Shown: piece by piece, positions 17,851 to 25,964 of the stretch | Numbering within the stretch: the first letter of the stretch is position 1 | Layout of the letters: each line of letters starts with the position of its first letter | Assembly (NCBI RefSeq): GCF_029360645.1 | Contig: NZ_JARDUA010000003.1 | Span: 310,001-374,000 of the forward strand | Reading direction: 5' to 3' | DNA: 64,000 bases | Source of the DNA: Pontibacter litorisediminis | GTDB taxonomy: Bacteria > Bacteroidota > Bacteroidia > Cytophagales > Hymenobacteraceae | Notes under the pieces: model-generated | Seen by the model: the letters and a program-made list of their open reading frames with translations, nothing else | What the model was told of the DNA's origin: nothing | Databases searched by the model: none | Position numbers and translations under genes: made by a program

Positions 17851-18420
17851 ATGAGAATTTTTACAAGATTGATATTAGTGACTGCCCTTGTTAGCGCCCA
17901 CCTGGTGAGCGTGGCCGGGGTGACCCCAACATATAAAGGTGGAAACACACTATGGAAGCTGATGCCTGAAAAAGCGGCACAAGTGTCAGTGTCGGCTAAC
18001 AATGCCCGGCCGGCTTTTGTAGCGAAGGAGGACCATACCTGTTCAAAAATCTATGCCTCGGCGGTAAGCCAGGTGTTCCACGTGGTGGAGAAGAAGCAGA
18101 CGAAGAGCATGTACGCGAATGTTACGCTGGCTGCCTTTGCCCCGGGCAATGACCTGAAGTCGTCGCTGCCGTCTATCAATGCTTACCCGAACCCATCACG
18201 CGGCTTTACGCGGCTGGCGCTTAACCTGCCGGGTAACGACAACTATAAGATCCGCATTTCCAACACCATCGGTAAGGTACTGGCGGTGCAGGAAGTTGCC
18301 CCGGCCGATAGGGCCAGGGTTGATCTGGACCTGACAAGCCTGCCGTCGGGCGTGTACTTCTATAGCCTGCTGGTGAACGGCAAGACGGTAGAGACAAAGC
18401 GCCTGGTGCTTCAGAAGTAG
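17851..18420 (+). CDS. Small exported protein with type IX sorting domain
   Basis: 189 residues. A signal peptide (about 1-23) is followed by only ~85 residues of unrecognised sequence with a single Cys, then a T9SS type A domain from INAYPNPSRGF (about residue 110) to TKRLVLQK at the end. The cargo portion is unusually small, so the protein is nearly just a sorting signal. It may be an adaptor, a remnant, or a small surface protein. Monocistronic, with an operator-like promoter upstream and a terminator downstream. Confidence 0.8.
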   Translation: MRIFTRLILVTALVSAHLVSVAGVTPTYKGGNTLWKLMPEKAAQVSVSANNARPAFVAKEDHTCSKIYASAVSQVFHVVEKKQTKSMYANVTLAAFAPGNDLKSSLPSINAYPNPSRGFTRLALNLPGNDNYKIRISNTIGKVLAVQEVAPADRARVDLDLTSLPSGVYFYSLLVNGKTVETKRLVLQK

Positions 18421-18448
18421 AAGGCTCAGCAAGCAGCGCATATTATAC

Positions 18449-18474
18449 AAAGCCGGCCATTGTGCCGGCTTTTT
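18449..18474 (+). terminator. Rho-independent terminator
   Basis: Stem AAAGCCGGC/GCCGGCTTT (18449-18457 with 18464-18472) followed by a T run, after the small sorting-domain gene. Confidence 0.88.
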
Positions 18475-18546
18475 CATTACAAACTTTTAAAAGTAGCCAG
18501 CCGCTTTGTTTAATTTATTATTTTCGGGGCTGAATCAACTAAAGCT

Positions 18547-21492
18547 ATGACGGATTATCGGAAGATAAATAACCTCGTGGGCTGGGTCGTGTTCCTGATC
18601 GCGACAGCCGCTTATGTGCTAACACTGGAGCCTACTGCCAGTTACTGGGATGCCGGTGAGTTTATAGCCTGTTCATATAAGTTGCTGGTGCCGCACCCTC
18701 CGGGGGCTCCGTTCTACCTCCTGATGGGCCGGCTGTTCTCTATGTTTGCCTCCGATGTCACGCAGGTGGCCTGGTGGGTGAACCTGCTCTCGGCACTGGC
18801 CAGCTCCTTTACAGTGCTGTTCCTGTTCTGGACCATCACTATACTTGCCCGTAAGGTGCTCGTGAAGGAAGGCGCTGCGCCTACCAAAGGAAACATCCTG
18901 CTGATCATGGGAAGCGGCGCCGTGGGTGCGCTCGCATATACTTTCTCCGACTCCGCCTGGTTCTCGGCGGTGGAGGCAGAGGTGTATGCCATGTCATCGT
19001 TTTTCACAGCCATTGTTTTCTGGGCCATGCTGCGCTGGGAGGCCAAGGTGGGCGAGGCGCACTCCGATAAATGGCTTATACTTATTGCGTACCTGGTGGG
19101 CCTCTCCATCGGCGCTCACTTGCTGAACCTGGTAACCATCCCGGCACTCGCCTTTATTTACTATTTCCGCCTGTACAGGCCGAATTTCTGGGGCGGTGTG
19201 GCGGCTTTTGCCATCAGCGCCCTGGTGGTGGTGGCCATCCTTTGGGGGGTTATCCCTGGCCTTCCGTCGGTGGCAGGCTGGTTCGAGGTGCTGTTTGTAA
19301 ATGACTTCAGGCTGCCCTTCGGGACGGGGATCATCTTCTTCCTGGTGCTGTTCGTGGGCGCGCTGGTGTTTGGCATCCGCTATTCCATCAAGCAAAACAA
19401 CCGTGTGCTCAACACGGCGCTGCTGAGCCTGGCCTTTGTGCTGGTCGGCTACTCCTCTTACATGATGATCCCGATCCGCTCTTCCTATGAGCCGACCATC
19501 GATGAGAACGACCCGGACGATATCCTAACCTTCGTTTCTTACCTGAAGCGGGAGCAGTACGGTGACCGTCCGCTGCTGTACGGGCCGCAGTACAATGCCC
19601 AGCCTGTAGGCCAGGAAGAGGGCGCGCCGCGTTACGTGAAAGGCAAAGACCGCTACATCGTGGCCGGCAGAAAGGTAGAGCCGGTTTACGACTCGAAGGA
19701 TAAGGTGCTGCTGCCGCGTATCTACAGCGATCAGCCGCAGCATATCGATGCCTATAAGAAGTGGGTGGACCTGCAAGAGGGTCAGACGCCGACATTCGGC
19801 CAAAACATGAGCTTCCTGGTGAACTACCAGCTGGGCTTTATGTACTGGCGCTACTTCCTGTGGAACTTTGTGGGGCGCGAAAGCGATGTGCAGAACGCCG
19901 GGGTGCTGTGGTTCGGCAAGAACGACCCGAATGCGCCGGAGCGCGTGCTGGAGAGTGAGGCCCGCAACTGCTTTTACCTGCTGCCGCTGCTGATAGGCAT
20001 ACTTGGCCTGATTTACCACGTGCGGAAAGATGAGAAAGATGCCTTCATCATTGGGTTGCTGTTCTTCTTTACGGGCATGGCCATTGCCCTGTACCTGAAC
20101 CAGCCGCCAACCGAGCCGCGTGAGCGGGACTATACTTTTGCCGGATCCTTCTATGCCTTCAGCATCTGGATAGGATTGGGTGTGCTGGGCCTGGCAGACC
20201 TGCTGGGCAGGGCGCTGAAGAACTCTACGAGCCGTGCCGCTGTGGCCACAGTTGTCGGCTTGCTGGTGCCGGGCATCATGGCTGCCGAGGGATGGGACGA
20301 CCACGACCGCTCCGACCGCTACCACTCGGTAGACTCGGCTAAGAACCTGCTCGACTCCTGCGCCCCGAATGCCATACTCTTTACCAACGGCGACAACGAC
20401 ACGTTCCCGCTGTGGTATGTGCAGGAGGTGGAGGGCTACCGCACCGACGTGCGCGTGGCCGTGCTCAGCTACCTCAACACCGACTGGTACATCGACCAGA
20501 TGATGGACCAGTCCTACAAATCGGACCCGTGGCCGCTGACCCTGGGTATGGAAAGTTACCGTCAGGGCACCAACGACTTCCTGCCATACATGGAGCGCCC
20601 GCAGGTAGCCGCCGGTATCGACCTGAAGCAGTACATCAGCCTGATCAAGCAAAACCACCCAGCCCTGCAGGCGCAGTACACGAGCGGCACGCTCCTGACC
20701 ATGCCGACGCGCAACTTCTTCCTGAACATCGATAAGGAGAAGATCGACAAGATGAACATCGTGGCGGCCGACCGGGAGGATCAGATCGTGGACCGCATGC
20801 AGTGGACGATCACCAAATCGCTGCTGGAGAAAAAGCACCTGGTGATGCTGGACCTGCTGGCCACCAATAACTGGGAGCGCCCGATCTACTTCTCTACCAC
20901 CGTGAACAGCGCCGACTTCATCGGTCTTTCTGACTACTTCCAGCTGGAGGGCTTGGCATACCGCGTGGTGCCTGTGAGGGCCGGCGAGGACGAGGCCGGA
21001 AACGTGAACAAGGAGGTGATGTATGAGAACATGAAGGAGTTCTCTTTCCGCAATTTTGACCGGGAGGACATCTTCTACGACGAGAACTACTACCGCTTCT
21101 CGGCCAACGCCAGAGACAAGTTTGCCACGCTGGCTGCCGCTTACCTGGAGGACGGAAACGAGGCGCGTGCCAAAGAACTGGTAGATCGCTGCTTTGAGGT
21201 GATGCCGCTGGAGAGCGTGCCTTACGATTACTACACGCCGCAGTTCATCCCAATCTACGCTGCCCTGGGTGAGACAGAGAAAGCCACCGAGCTGCTCGAA
21301 CACATGGCGCAAGGGTCGCAGAAGTCGCTGGACTATTATTTTGCCAAAGGCTCGCTCTTCGACCAGGAGATACAGGTGAACATGATCATTCTGCAGCAAC
21401 TGGTGGGCACGGCGCAGCAACTGGGCCTCGACGAGAGGGCAGCCCAGCTGGAGCAACAGTTCAGGCAATACCTGCAGCGCATGCGCCGCTAA
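18547..21492 (+). CDS. DUF2723 membrane protein (GT117-type protein O-glycosyltransferase)
   Basis: 981 residues. The N-terminal half is a polytopic membrane domain with about 10-12 helices, opening with the DUF2723 signature: EPTASYWDAGEFI near residues 28-40 and HPPGAPFYLLMGRLF near 55-69. The Asp/Glu of WDAGEF corresponds to the catalytic acidic pair of GT-C enzymes. The periplasmic C-terminal part (from ~560) contains ILFTNGDNDTFPLWYVQEV and helical repeats resembling TPR. Bacteroidota DUF2723 proteins are linked to O-glycosylation of exported proteins. Length is typical of the long form. Monocistronic, between two terminators. Confidence 0.85.
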   Translation: MTDYRKINNLVGWVVFLIATAAYVLTLEPTASYWDAGEFIACSYKLLVPHPPGAPFYLLMGRLFSMFASDVTQVAWWVNLLSALASSFTVLFLFWTITILARKVLVKEGAAPTKGNILLIMGSGAVGALAYTFSDSAWFSAVEAEVYAMSSFFTAIVFWAMLRWEAKVGEAHSDKWLILIAYLVGLSIGAHLLNLVTIPALAFIYYFRLYRPNFWGGVAAFAISALVVVAILWGVIPGLPSVAGWFEVLFVNDFRLPFGTGIIFFLVLFVGALVFGIRYSIKQNNRVLNTALLSLAFVLVGYSSYMMIPIRSSYEPTIDENDPDDILTFVSYLKREQYGDRPLLYGPQYNAQPVGQEEGAPRYVKGKDRYIVAGRKVEPVYDSKDKVLLPRIYSDQPQHIDAYKKWVDLQEGQTPTFGQNMSFLVNYQLGFMYWRYFLWNFVGRESDVQNAGVLWFGKNDPNAPERVLESEARNCFYLLPLLIGILGLIYHVRKDEKDAFIIGLLFFFTGMAIALYLNQPPTEPRERDYTFAGSFYAFSIWIGLGVLGLADLLGRALKNSTSRAAVATVVGLLVPGIMAAEGWDDHDRSDRYHSVDSAKNLLDSCAPNAILFTNGDNDTFPLWYVQEVEGYRTDVRVAVLSYLNTDWYIDQMMDQSYKSDPWPLTLGMESYRQGTNDFLPYMERPQVAAGIDLKQYISLIKQNHPALQAQYTSGTLLTMPTRNFFLNIDKEKIDKMNIVAADREDQIVDRMQWTITKSLLEKKHLVMLDLLATNNWERPIYFSTTVNSADFIGLSDYFQLEGLAYRVVPVRAGEDEAGNVNKEVMYENMKEFSFRNFDREDIFYDENYYRFSANARDKFATLAAAYLEDGNEARAKELVDRCFEVMPLESVPYDYYTPQFIPIYAALGETEKATELLEHMAQGSQKSLDYYFAKGSLFDQEIQVNMIILQQLVGTAQQLGLDERAAQLEQQFRQYLQRMRR

Positions 21493-21517
21493 ACAAAATA
21501 AGGAAATTAGCAGTACA

Positions 21518-21557
21518 AAAACCCGGGTTGCCCAGTGGCAGTCCGGGTTTCGCTTTT
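21518..21557 (+). terminator. Rho-independent terminator
   Basis: Arms AAAACCCGG and CCGGGTTT (about 21518-21526 and 21543-21550), then a T run, after the DUF2723 gene. Confidence 0.8.
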
Positions 21558-21586
21558 TAAAATATCCTACTTATACTTGCTTTAAG

Positions 21587-22822
21587 ATGAGATACTTGTG
21601 TTTGTTTATGCTATGCCTCTTGTGTAGTTGCGGGGGCAGAAGCAGCTACAGCAGTTACAGCAGCCCGGCTCCTGCCCAGGCAAGCCCGCAGGTGATGCCT
21701 GAGATTATAATGCAACACGCCTACTATGCGAGCAACGATAGCCTGCACCTGCTGCTGAAGTTCGAGGATGCGCGCCAGGTACTGGATATACTACAGGCGG
21801 CTTCCTCCTACGAGTACGCCGTAAGGGCCGGCGCAGGAGAGCGGGACGCCGTGATCGTGGCGGACTCCGTGAACCTGCCTGACAGGAAGATAACCGATGT
21901 GGAGGGACAGCTGCACGTGGCGTTAGCGCTACCGGGGCGTGCGGTGCAGGAGCCGAACGTGTTGCACCTGAAAGTATGGCAGGTGCTGTCGGGGCAGGAG
22001 CGGATGGGCGTGGAGTTCAAAGTCCCGCTGGCCAGCGCCATGATGCAGAAAGGCTACCTGCTCACCACCAGCACCGGCAAGCCACTCTACCAAAACTATA
22101 TCACGACATCAGATAAGCTGCTGGTCAAATCATTCGATGCCGGCAACACGTTTATGCCTGTCAACCGGTTCGAGCTGGACTTCATGCCTGCGGCGCCACC
22201 CATGAGCCTGAGCAAGCCGGCAGTGTCCCGTACATTGTCTGTGGCAAGCACGGATACGCTTACGGCTTCTGATACATTAACCTTCCAACAGGAGGGGCTA
22301 TACTTGTTTAACCCGGAGTCAGTATTCGCAAGGGGCATTTTGGTGCTGCCGGGCAAATACCCTTTTGTGACCAGAGCCGAGGAGCTGGTCCCGCCGCTGA
22401 TCTACCTCACCACCTCGCAGGAGCGGGACGCGCTCTTTAAAGCTGCGGATCCTAAGGCCGCTGTGGATGCGTTCTGGCTGGAGGTGGGCGGCAATGAGAG
22501 CCGGGCCCGTGAGCTGATCCGTACCTACTACAAACGCGTGGAGATGGCCAATAAGCTGTACACAGCACACAAGGCGGGATGGGCCACCGACCGGGGCATG
22601 ATCTACATCATCTACGGAAGGCCGAGCAGCATCAGCCAGGTAGGGCCGAACATCACCTGGATCTACCGCGAGTCCGACACCTCGCCTTACATCAAGTTCG
22701 TTTTTACCAAAAAAGAAAATAACTTTACTGAAAATTATTATGAGCTGATACGGCGCCGTGAGTACGAGGACAGCTGGTACAGCTCAGTTGCAAAATGGAG
22801 AGCAGGAAAGACAAATTTGTAG
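21587..22822 (+). CDS. GWxTD-domain lipoprotein
   Basis: 411 residues. Lipoprotein signal MRYLCLFMLCLLCSC with lipobox Cys near 15. The C-terminal third includes ELVPPLIYLTT...ER.A.F...DPKAAVDAFWLEVGGNESRARELIRTYY and then AGWATDRGMIYIIYGRPSSI (about 325-345), which contains the defining G-W-x-T-D followed by the conserved YGxP. Role unknown; the family occurs widely in Bacteroidota and Acidobacteria envelopes. Its 3' end overlaps rlmB by 28 bp in a different frame. Confidence 0.9.
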   Translation: MRYLCLFMLCLLCSCGGRSSYSSYSSPAPAQASPQVMPEIIMQHAYYASNDSLHLLLKFEDARQVLDILQAASSYEYAVRAGAGERDAVIVADSVNLPDRKITDVEGQLHVALALPGRAVQEPNVLHLKVWQVLSGQERMGVEFKVPLASAMMQKGYLLTTSTGKPLYQNYITTSDKLLVKSFDAGNTFMPVNRFELDFMPAAPPMSLSKPAVSRTLSVASTDTLTASDTLTFQQEGLYLFNPESVFARGILVLPGKYPFVTRAEELVPPLIYLTTSQERDALFKAADPKAAVDAFWLEVGGNESRARELIRTYYKRVEMANKLYTAHKAGWATDRGMIYIIYGRPSSISQVGPNITWIYRESDTSPYIKFVFTKKENNFTENYYELIRRREYEDSWYSSVAKWRAGKTNL

Positions 22823-23637
22823 GCAACCGCTACGGAGGCCCCAGAACACCCAAAGAAGATAAAACCGAGATGATTTTCGGCTCGCGTCCCATACTGGAGG
22901 CGCTGATGGCCGGAAAGGAGCTGGAGAAGATATTCCTGCTGCGCGGTGCCCGCAACCCCACCACCGATGAGATCGTGAAGCTGGCGAAAGGACGTGAGGT
23001 GCCGGTGGTAACCGTGCCCGCAGAGAAACTGGACAGGCTGACGCGTAAGAACCACCAGGGCGCCGTGGCCATGATATCGCCGATTTCTTACCAACCGTTG
23101 CCTGAGATTGTTACGGCGCTATTTGAGCAGGGGCGCAACCCGCTGCTGCTTATACTAGACCGCGTGACCGACGTGCGTAACTTTGGCTCTATCGCCCGGA
23201 ATGCCGAGTGTATGGGGGTGGATGCCATTGTGATTCCTAGCCGTGGCGGAGCGCAGATAAACGCCGATGCCATGAAAACCTCGGCCGGGGCCCTTAACCT
23301 GGTGCCCGTGTGCCGCGAGCCGAACCTGAAAAATACGATCGACTACCTGAAGGACTACGGGTTTCAGGTGGTGGCCTGCACCGAGAAAACCGAGCACCAG
23401 CTTACCGATTATAGCGTGGACATGGTGGGCCCGACGGCCATACTCATGGGCAGCGAGGAGGACGGCATCTCGCCGGAGTACCTGAAGCGCGCCGATGTGA
23501 AGCTGCGCATCCCGCTCATGGGGCAGATCGGTTCGCTGAACGTGTCGGTGGCGACAGGCATTATACTTTACGAGGCCATGCGCCAGCGCCTGAAAGACAG
23601 CGGCTACTCCAGCCTCAACAAGCTGGAGCCATTATAG
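22795..23637 (+). CDS. rlmB: 23S rRNA (guanosine-2'-O-)-methyltransferase, RlmB type (SpoU family)
   Basis: 280 residues. N-terminal substrate-binding domain (IFGSRPILEALMAG near 23-36, NHQGAVAMI near 85) and a C-terminal trefoil-knot SPOUT domain: LDRVTDVRNFGSIARNAECMG near 121-141, ILMGSEEDGIS near 216 and IPLMGQIGSLNVSVATGI near 239. These are motifs 1-3 of SpoU 2'-O-methyltransferases, with the catalytic Arg in ARNAE. RlmB methylates G2251 of 23S rRNA. The first ATG (22795) lies inside the preceding gene; an internal start near MIFG (22870) cannot be ruled out. Confidence 0.9.
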   Translation: MESRKDKFVGNRYGGPRTPKEDKTEMIFGSRPILEALMAGKELEKIFLLRGARNPTTDEIVKLAKGREVPVVTVPAEKLDRLTRKNHQGAVAMISPISYQPLPEIVTALFEQGRNPLLLILDRVTDVRNFGSIARNAECMGVDAIVIPSRGGAQINADAMKTSAGALNLVPVCREPNLKNTIDYLKDYGFQVVACTEKTEHQLTDYSVDMVGPTAILMGSEEDGISPEYLKRADVKLRIPLMGQIGSLNVSVATGIILYEAMRQRLKDSGYSSLNKLEPL

Positions 23638-23785
23638 GCACGTGCCGCAAAGTATAAATCTATACTTTTGAGCTGGCGCGATTCCCGAAAATCGTGGCAT
23701 AAGATAGTGTGGAGTCCCCGGCTCGCAGACCCGGCGGTATTGGCAGGGGCAAGTGCTGGAGACTTGCACCAGTAAGTGCAAAATA

Positions 23786-23828
23786 AAAAAGGCTATGAAG
23801 CGGATCGTCTCCGGCTCATAGCCTTTTT
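23786..23828. terminator. Bidirectional hairpin terminator
   Basis: 13-bp stem AAAAAGGCTATGA/TCATAGCCTTTTT (23786-23798 with 23816-23828) between convergent rlmB and manC. A small extra hairpin (GCAAGT...ACTTGC) lies just upstream near 23749-23768. Confidence 0.88.
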
Positions 23829-23847
23829 ATACTTTATGAGGCCGGTG

Positions 23848-24924
23848 TTAAATATACTCCGGGCCCTTCTTGGACTTGGCGTCGGCCACAAACTCTTTCA
23901 CCTTCTGCTCCTCGTCCTTGCGGCAGATCATCAGCACGTTATCGTACTCCGCCACGATAAAGTCCTCCAGCCCCTGCAGCACCACCAGGCGGTTCTTAGG
24001 CGTCTTCACGATGCAGTCTTTGGTGTCGTAGAGCATCACGTCTCCGTCGATCACGTTGCCGCTCTCGTCTTTCTCGTTTATCGTGTAAAGCGAGTTCCAG
24101 GTGCCCAGGTCAGACCAGCCGATGTCGGCCAGCAGCACATACACGTTGTCTACCTTCTCCATAATGCCGTAGTCTATCGAGATGTTGCGGCACTGCGAAT
24201 AAGCACGTGTGATAAAGTTCTGCTCCTCAGGGGAGTTATAGGTTGTCACTCCTTCCTCAAACACCTCCGAAACCTCCGGAAGGTACTGGTGGAAAGCCCT
24301 TAAGATGCTTTGCACGTTCCAGATAAAGATGCCCGAGTTCCACACGAAGTCGCCGCTCTCCAGGAACATCTGCGCCAGCTCCAGGTTAGGCTTTTCGGTA
24401 AAGGTCTTCACCTTCTTTATCTTGGAGCTTTCGTCATCGATGTACTGGATATAACCAAAACCCGTATCGGGGCGGCTTGGGGTAATACCCAGGGTAATCA
24501 GCACGTCATCCTGGGCAGCGGCCTGCAGGGCGTCTTTCACTACCTCGGTAAATACATCCTGCTTCAGCACCACGTGGTCGGCAGGCGTTACCACCAGGTT
24601 GGCCTTTGGGTTCAGCTGCGCGATCTTATAAGAGGCGTAGGCAATGCAGGGGGCCGTGTTGCGCCCCACCGGCTCGAGCAGGACCTGGTTGTCAGACAGC
24701 TCCGGGAGCTGCTTCTTTACAAGTGCCTCATAGTCCTTGTTGGTAACTACAAAGATGTTTTCGGGTGGGCAGATGTCGGCAAAGCGCTGGGCTGTGGTTT
24801 GCAGCATACTTTGGCCGATGCCGAGCACGTCGTGAAACTGCTTCGGGTAATTGGTGCGGCTGTAAGGCCAGAAGCGGCTTCCGATGCCACCGGCCATGAT
24901 CACCACGTAGGTGTTGTTGTCCAT
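23848..24924 (-). CDS. manC: Mannose-1-phosphate guanylyltransferase
   Basis: 358 residues, the single-domain form without a phosphomannose isomerase half. Nucleotidyltransferase signature GGIGSRFWPYSRTNYPKQF (residues 12-30) with the catalytic Arg and Lys, then VTPADHVV near 116 and FTEKPNLELA near 178. It makes GDP-mannose from mannose-1-phosphate and GTP for glycans and LPS. It follows kdsD by 2 bp in the same operon. Confidence 0.93.
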   Translation of the reverse strand: MDNNTYVVIMAGGIGSRFWPYSRTNYPKQFHDVLGIGQSMLQTTAQRFADICPPENIFVVTNKDYEALVKKQLPELSDNQVLLEPVGRNTAPCIAYASYKIAQLNPKANLVVTPADHVVLKQDVFTEVVKDALQAAAQDDVLITLGITPSRPDTGFGYIQYIDDESSKIKKVKTFTEKPNLELAQMFLESGDFVWNSGIFIWNVQSILRAFHQYLPEVSEVFEEGVTTYNSPEEQNFITRAYSQCRNISIDYGIMEKVDNVYVLLADIGWSDLGTWNSLYTINEKDESGNVIDGDVMLYDTKDCIVKTPKNRLVVLQGLEDFIVAEYDNVLMICRKDEEQKVKEFVADAKSKKGPEYI

Positions 24925-24926
24925 GT

Positions 24927-25898
24927 TTATACGAGTCCTTCTTTGAGTAAATCGTGGAGGTGAATAAAGCCCTCGAATTTACCTGATTTTGTGACAATGA
25001 GTTGCGTTATGCTTTTCGCCTGCATGATGGCCATGGCCTCAGCGGCATAGCTCTCCGGTTCTATGGTAAGCGGCGAAGGCGTCATGATGTCAACGGCGGT
25101 GATGCCTTCCACCTTTTCATACTTGTTCAGCATGCGGCGCAGGTCACCGTCGGTAATGATGCCAACCAACTCCTCAGAGCCGTTTCGGACTACTGCCGTG
25201 GCTCCCAGGCGCTTAGACGAAATCTCAATAATAATCTCCCGGAGTGTTGCGTTCTCCTTTACGCGGGGCGACTCATTTTGGGTATAAATATCTTCTACCT
25301 TCAGGTAAAGGCGCTTGCCCAGTGAGCCGCCGGGGTGCAGCGTGGCGAAATCGGAGCTGCTGAAGCCGCGCGCCTCCAGCAGGCTAACGGCCAGGGCATC
25401 GCCCAGGGCCAGTGCCGCCGTGGTGCTGGTGGTAGGGGCCAGGTTGTGCGGGCAGGCCTCGCGCTCCACGTTGGCGTTAAGTATAAAGTCGGCGCTTTGG
25501 GCCAGGTAAGAGTCGGTGCTGCTAACAAGGGCTGCCAGCTTAGAACCTTTCCGCTTGAGCAATGGTACAAGTACCTTGATCTCAGGCGTATTGCCGCTCT
25601 TGGAGATGCAGATCACAAAGTCCTCCGGCTGGATCATGCCCAGGTCGCCGTGTATGGCGTCGGCGGCATGCATAAACAGGGCAGGCGTGCCGGTGGAGTT
25701 AAGGGTGGCCACGATCTTCTGGGCGATGTTGGCGCTCTTGCCAATTCCCGTCACCACTACCCGGCCCCGGATCTGCAGAATGGCTTTGACGCACTCTTCA
25801 AAACCTTCGTCGATAAAATCTGCCAGTCTGGCGATTGCCTCGGCCTCGGCAGTTAATACTTTTTTTGCGGTAAGAGCTATATTATTAAGGAGATTCAA
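24927..25898 (-). CDS. kdsD: D-arabinose-5-phosphate isomerase (KpsF/GutQ family)
   Basis: 323 residues. SIS domain first (VVTGIGKSANIAQKIVATLNSTGTPALFMHAADAIHGDLGMI, about 47-88), then two CBS domains (about 200-320). KdsD interconverts ribulose-5-phosphate and arabinose-5-phosphate, the first step of KDO synthesis for LPS. Coupling with manC makes this a nucleotide-sugar/LPS supply operon. Divergent from recQ. Confidence 0.93.
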   Translation of the reverse strand: MNLLNNIALTAKKVLTAEAEAIARLADFIDEGFEECVKAILQIRGRVVVTGIGKSANIAQKIVATLNSTGTPALFMHAADAIHGDLGMIQPEDFVICISKSGNTPEIKVLVPLLKRKGSKLAALVSSTDSYLAQSADFILNANVEREACPHNLAPTTSTTAALALGDALAVSLLEARGFSSSDFATLHPGGSLGKRLYLKVEDIYTQNESPRVKENATLREIIIEISSKRLGATAVVRNGSEELVGIITDGDLRRMLNKYEKVEGITAVDIMTPSPLTIEPESYAAEAMAIMQAKSITQLIVTKSGKFEGFIHLHDLLKEGLV

Positions 25899-25900
25899 GT

Positions 25901-25908
25901 TAAATTTG
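25901..25908 (+). promoter_or_regulatory. -7 promoter element of recQ
   Basis: TAAATTTG matches TAnnTTTG, 57 bp upstream of the recQ start at 25965 and immediately next to the kdsD start on the other strand. It argues against the earlier in-frame start at 25908. Confidence 0.5.
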
Positions 25909-25964
25909 TGTTAGGGCACTCTTTTGGAGTGCGTTGCAACAAGATTAAATTTTTGCAAGATTTC

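Noticed and set aside
19525..21468. 647-codon minus-strand frame
   Set aside because: Antisense shadow of the DUF2723 gene, which has clear homology features and codon usage on the plus strand.
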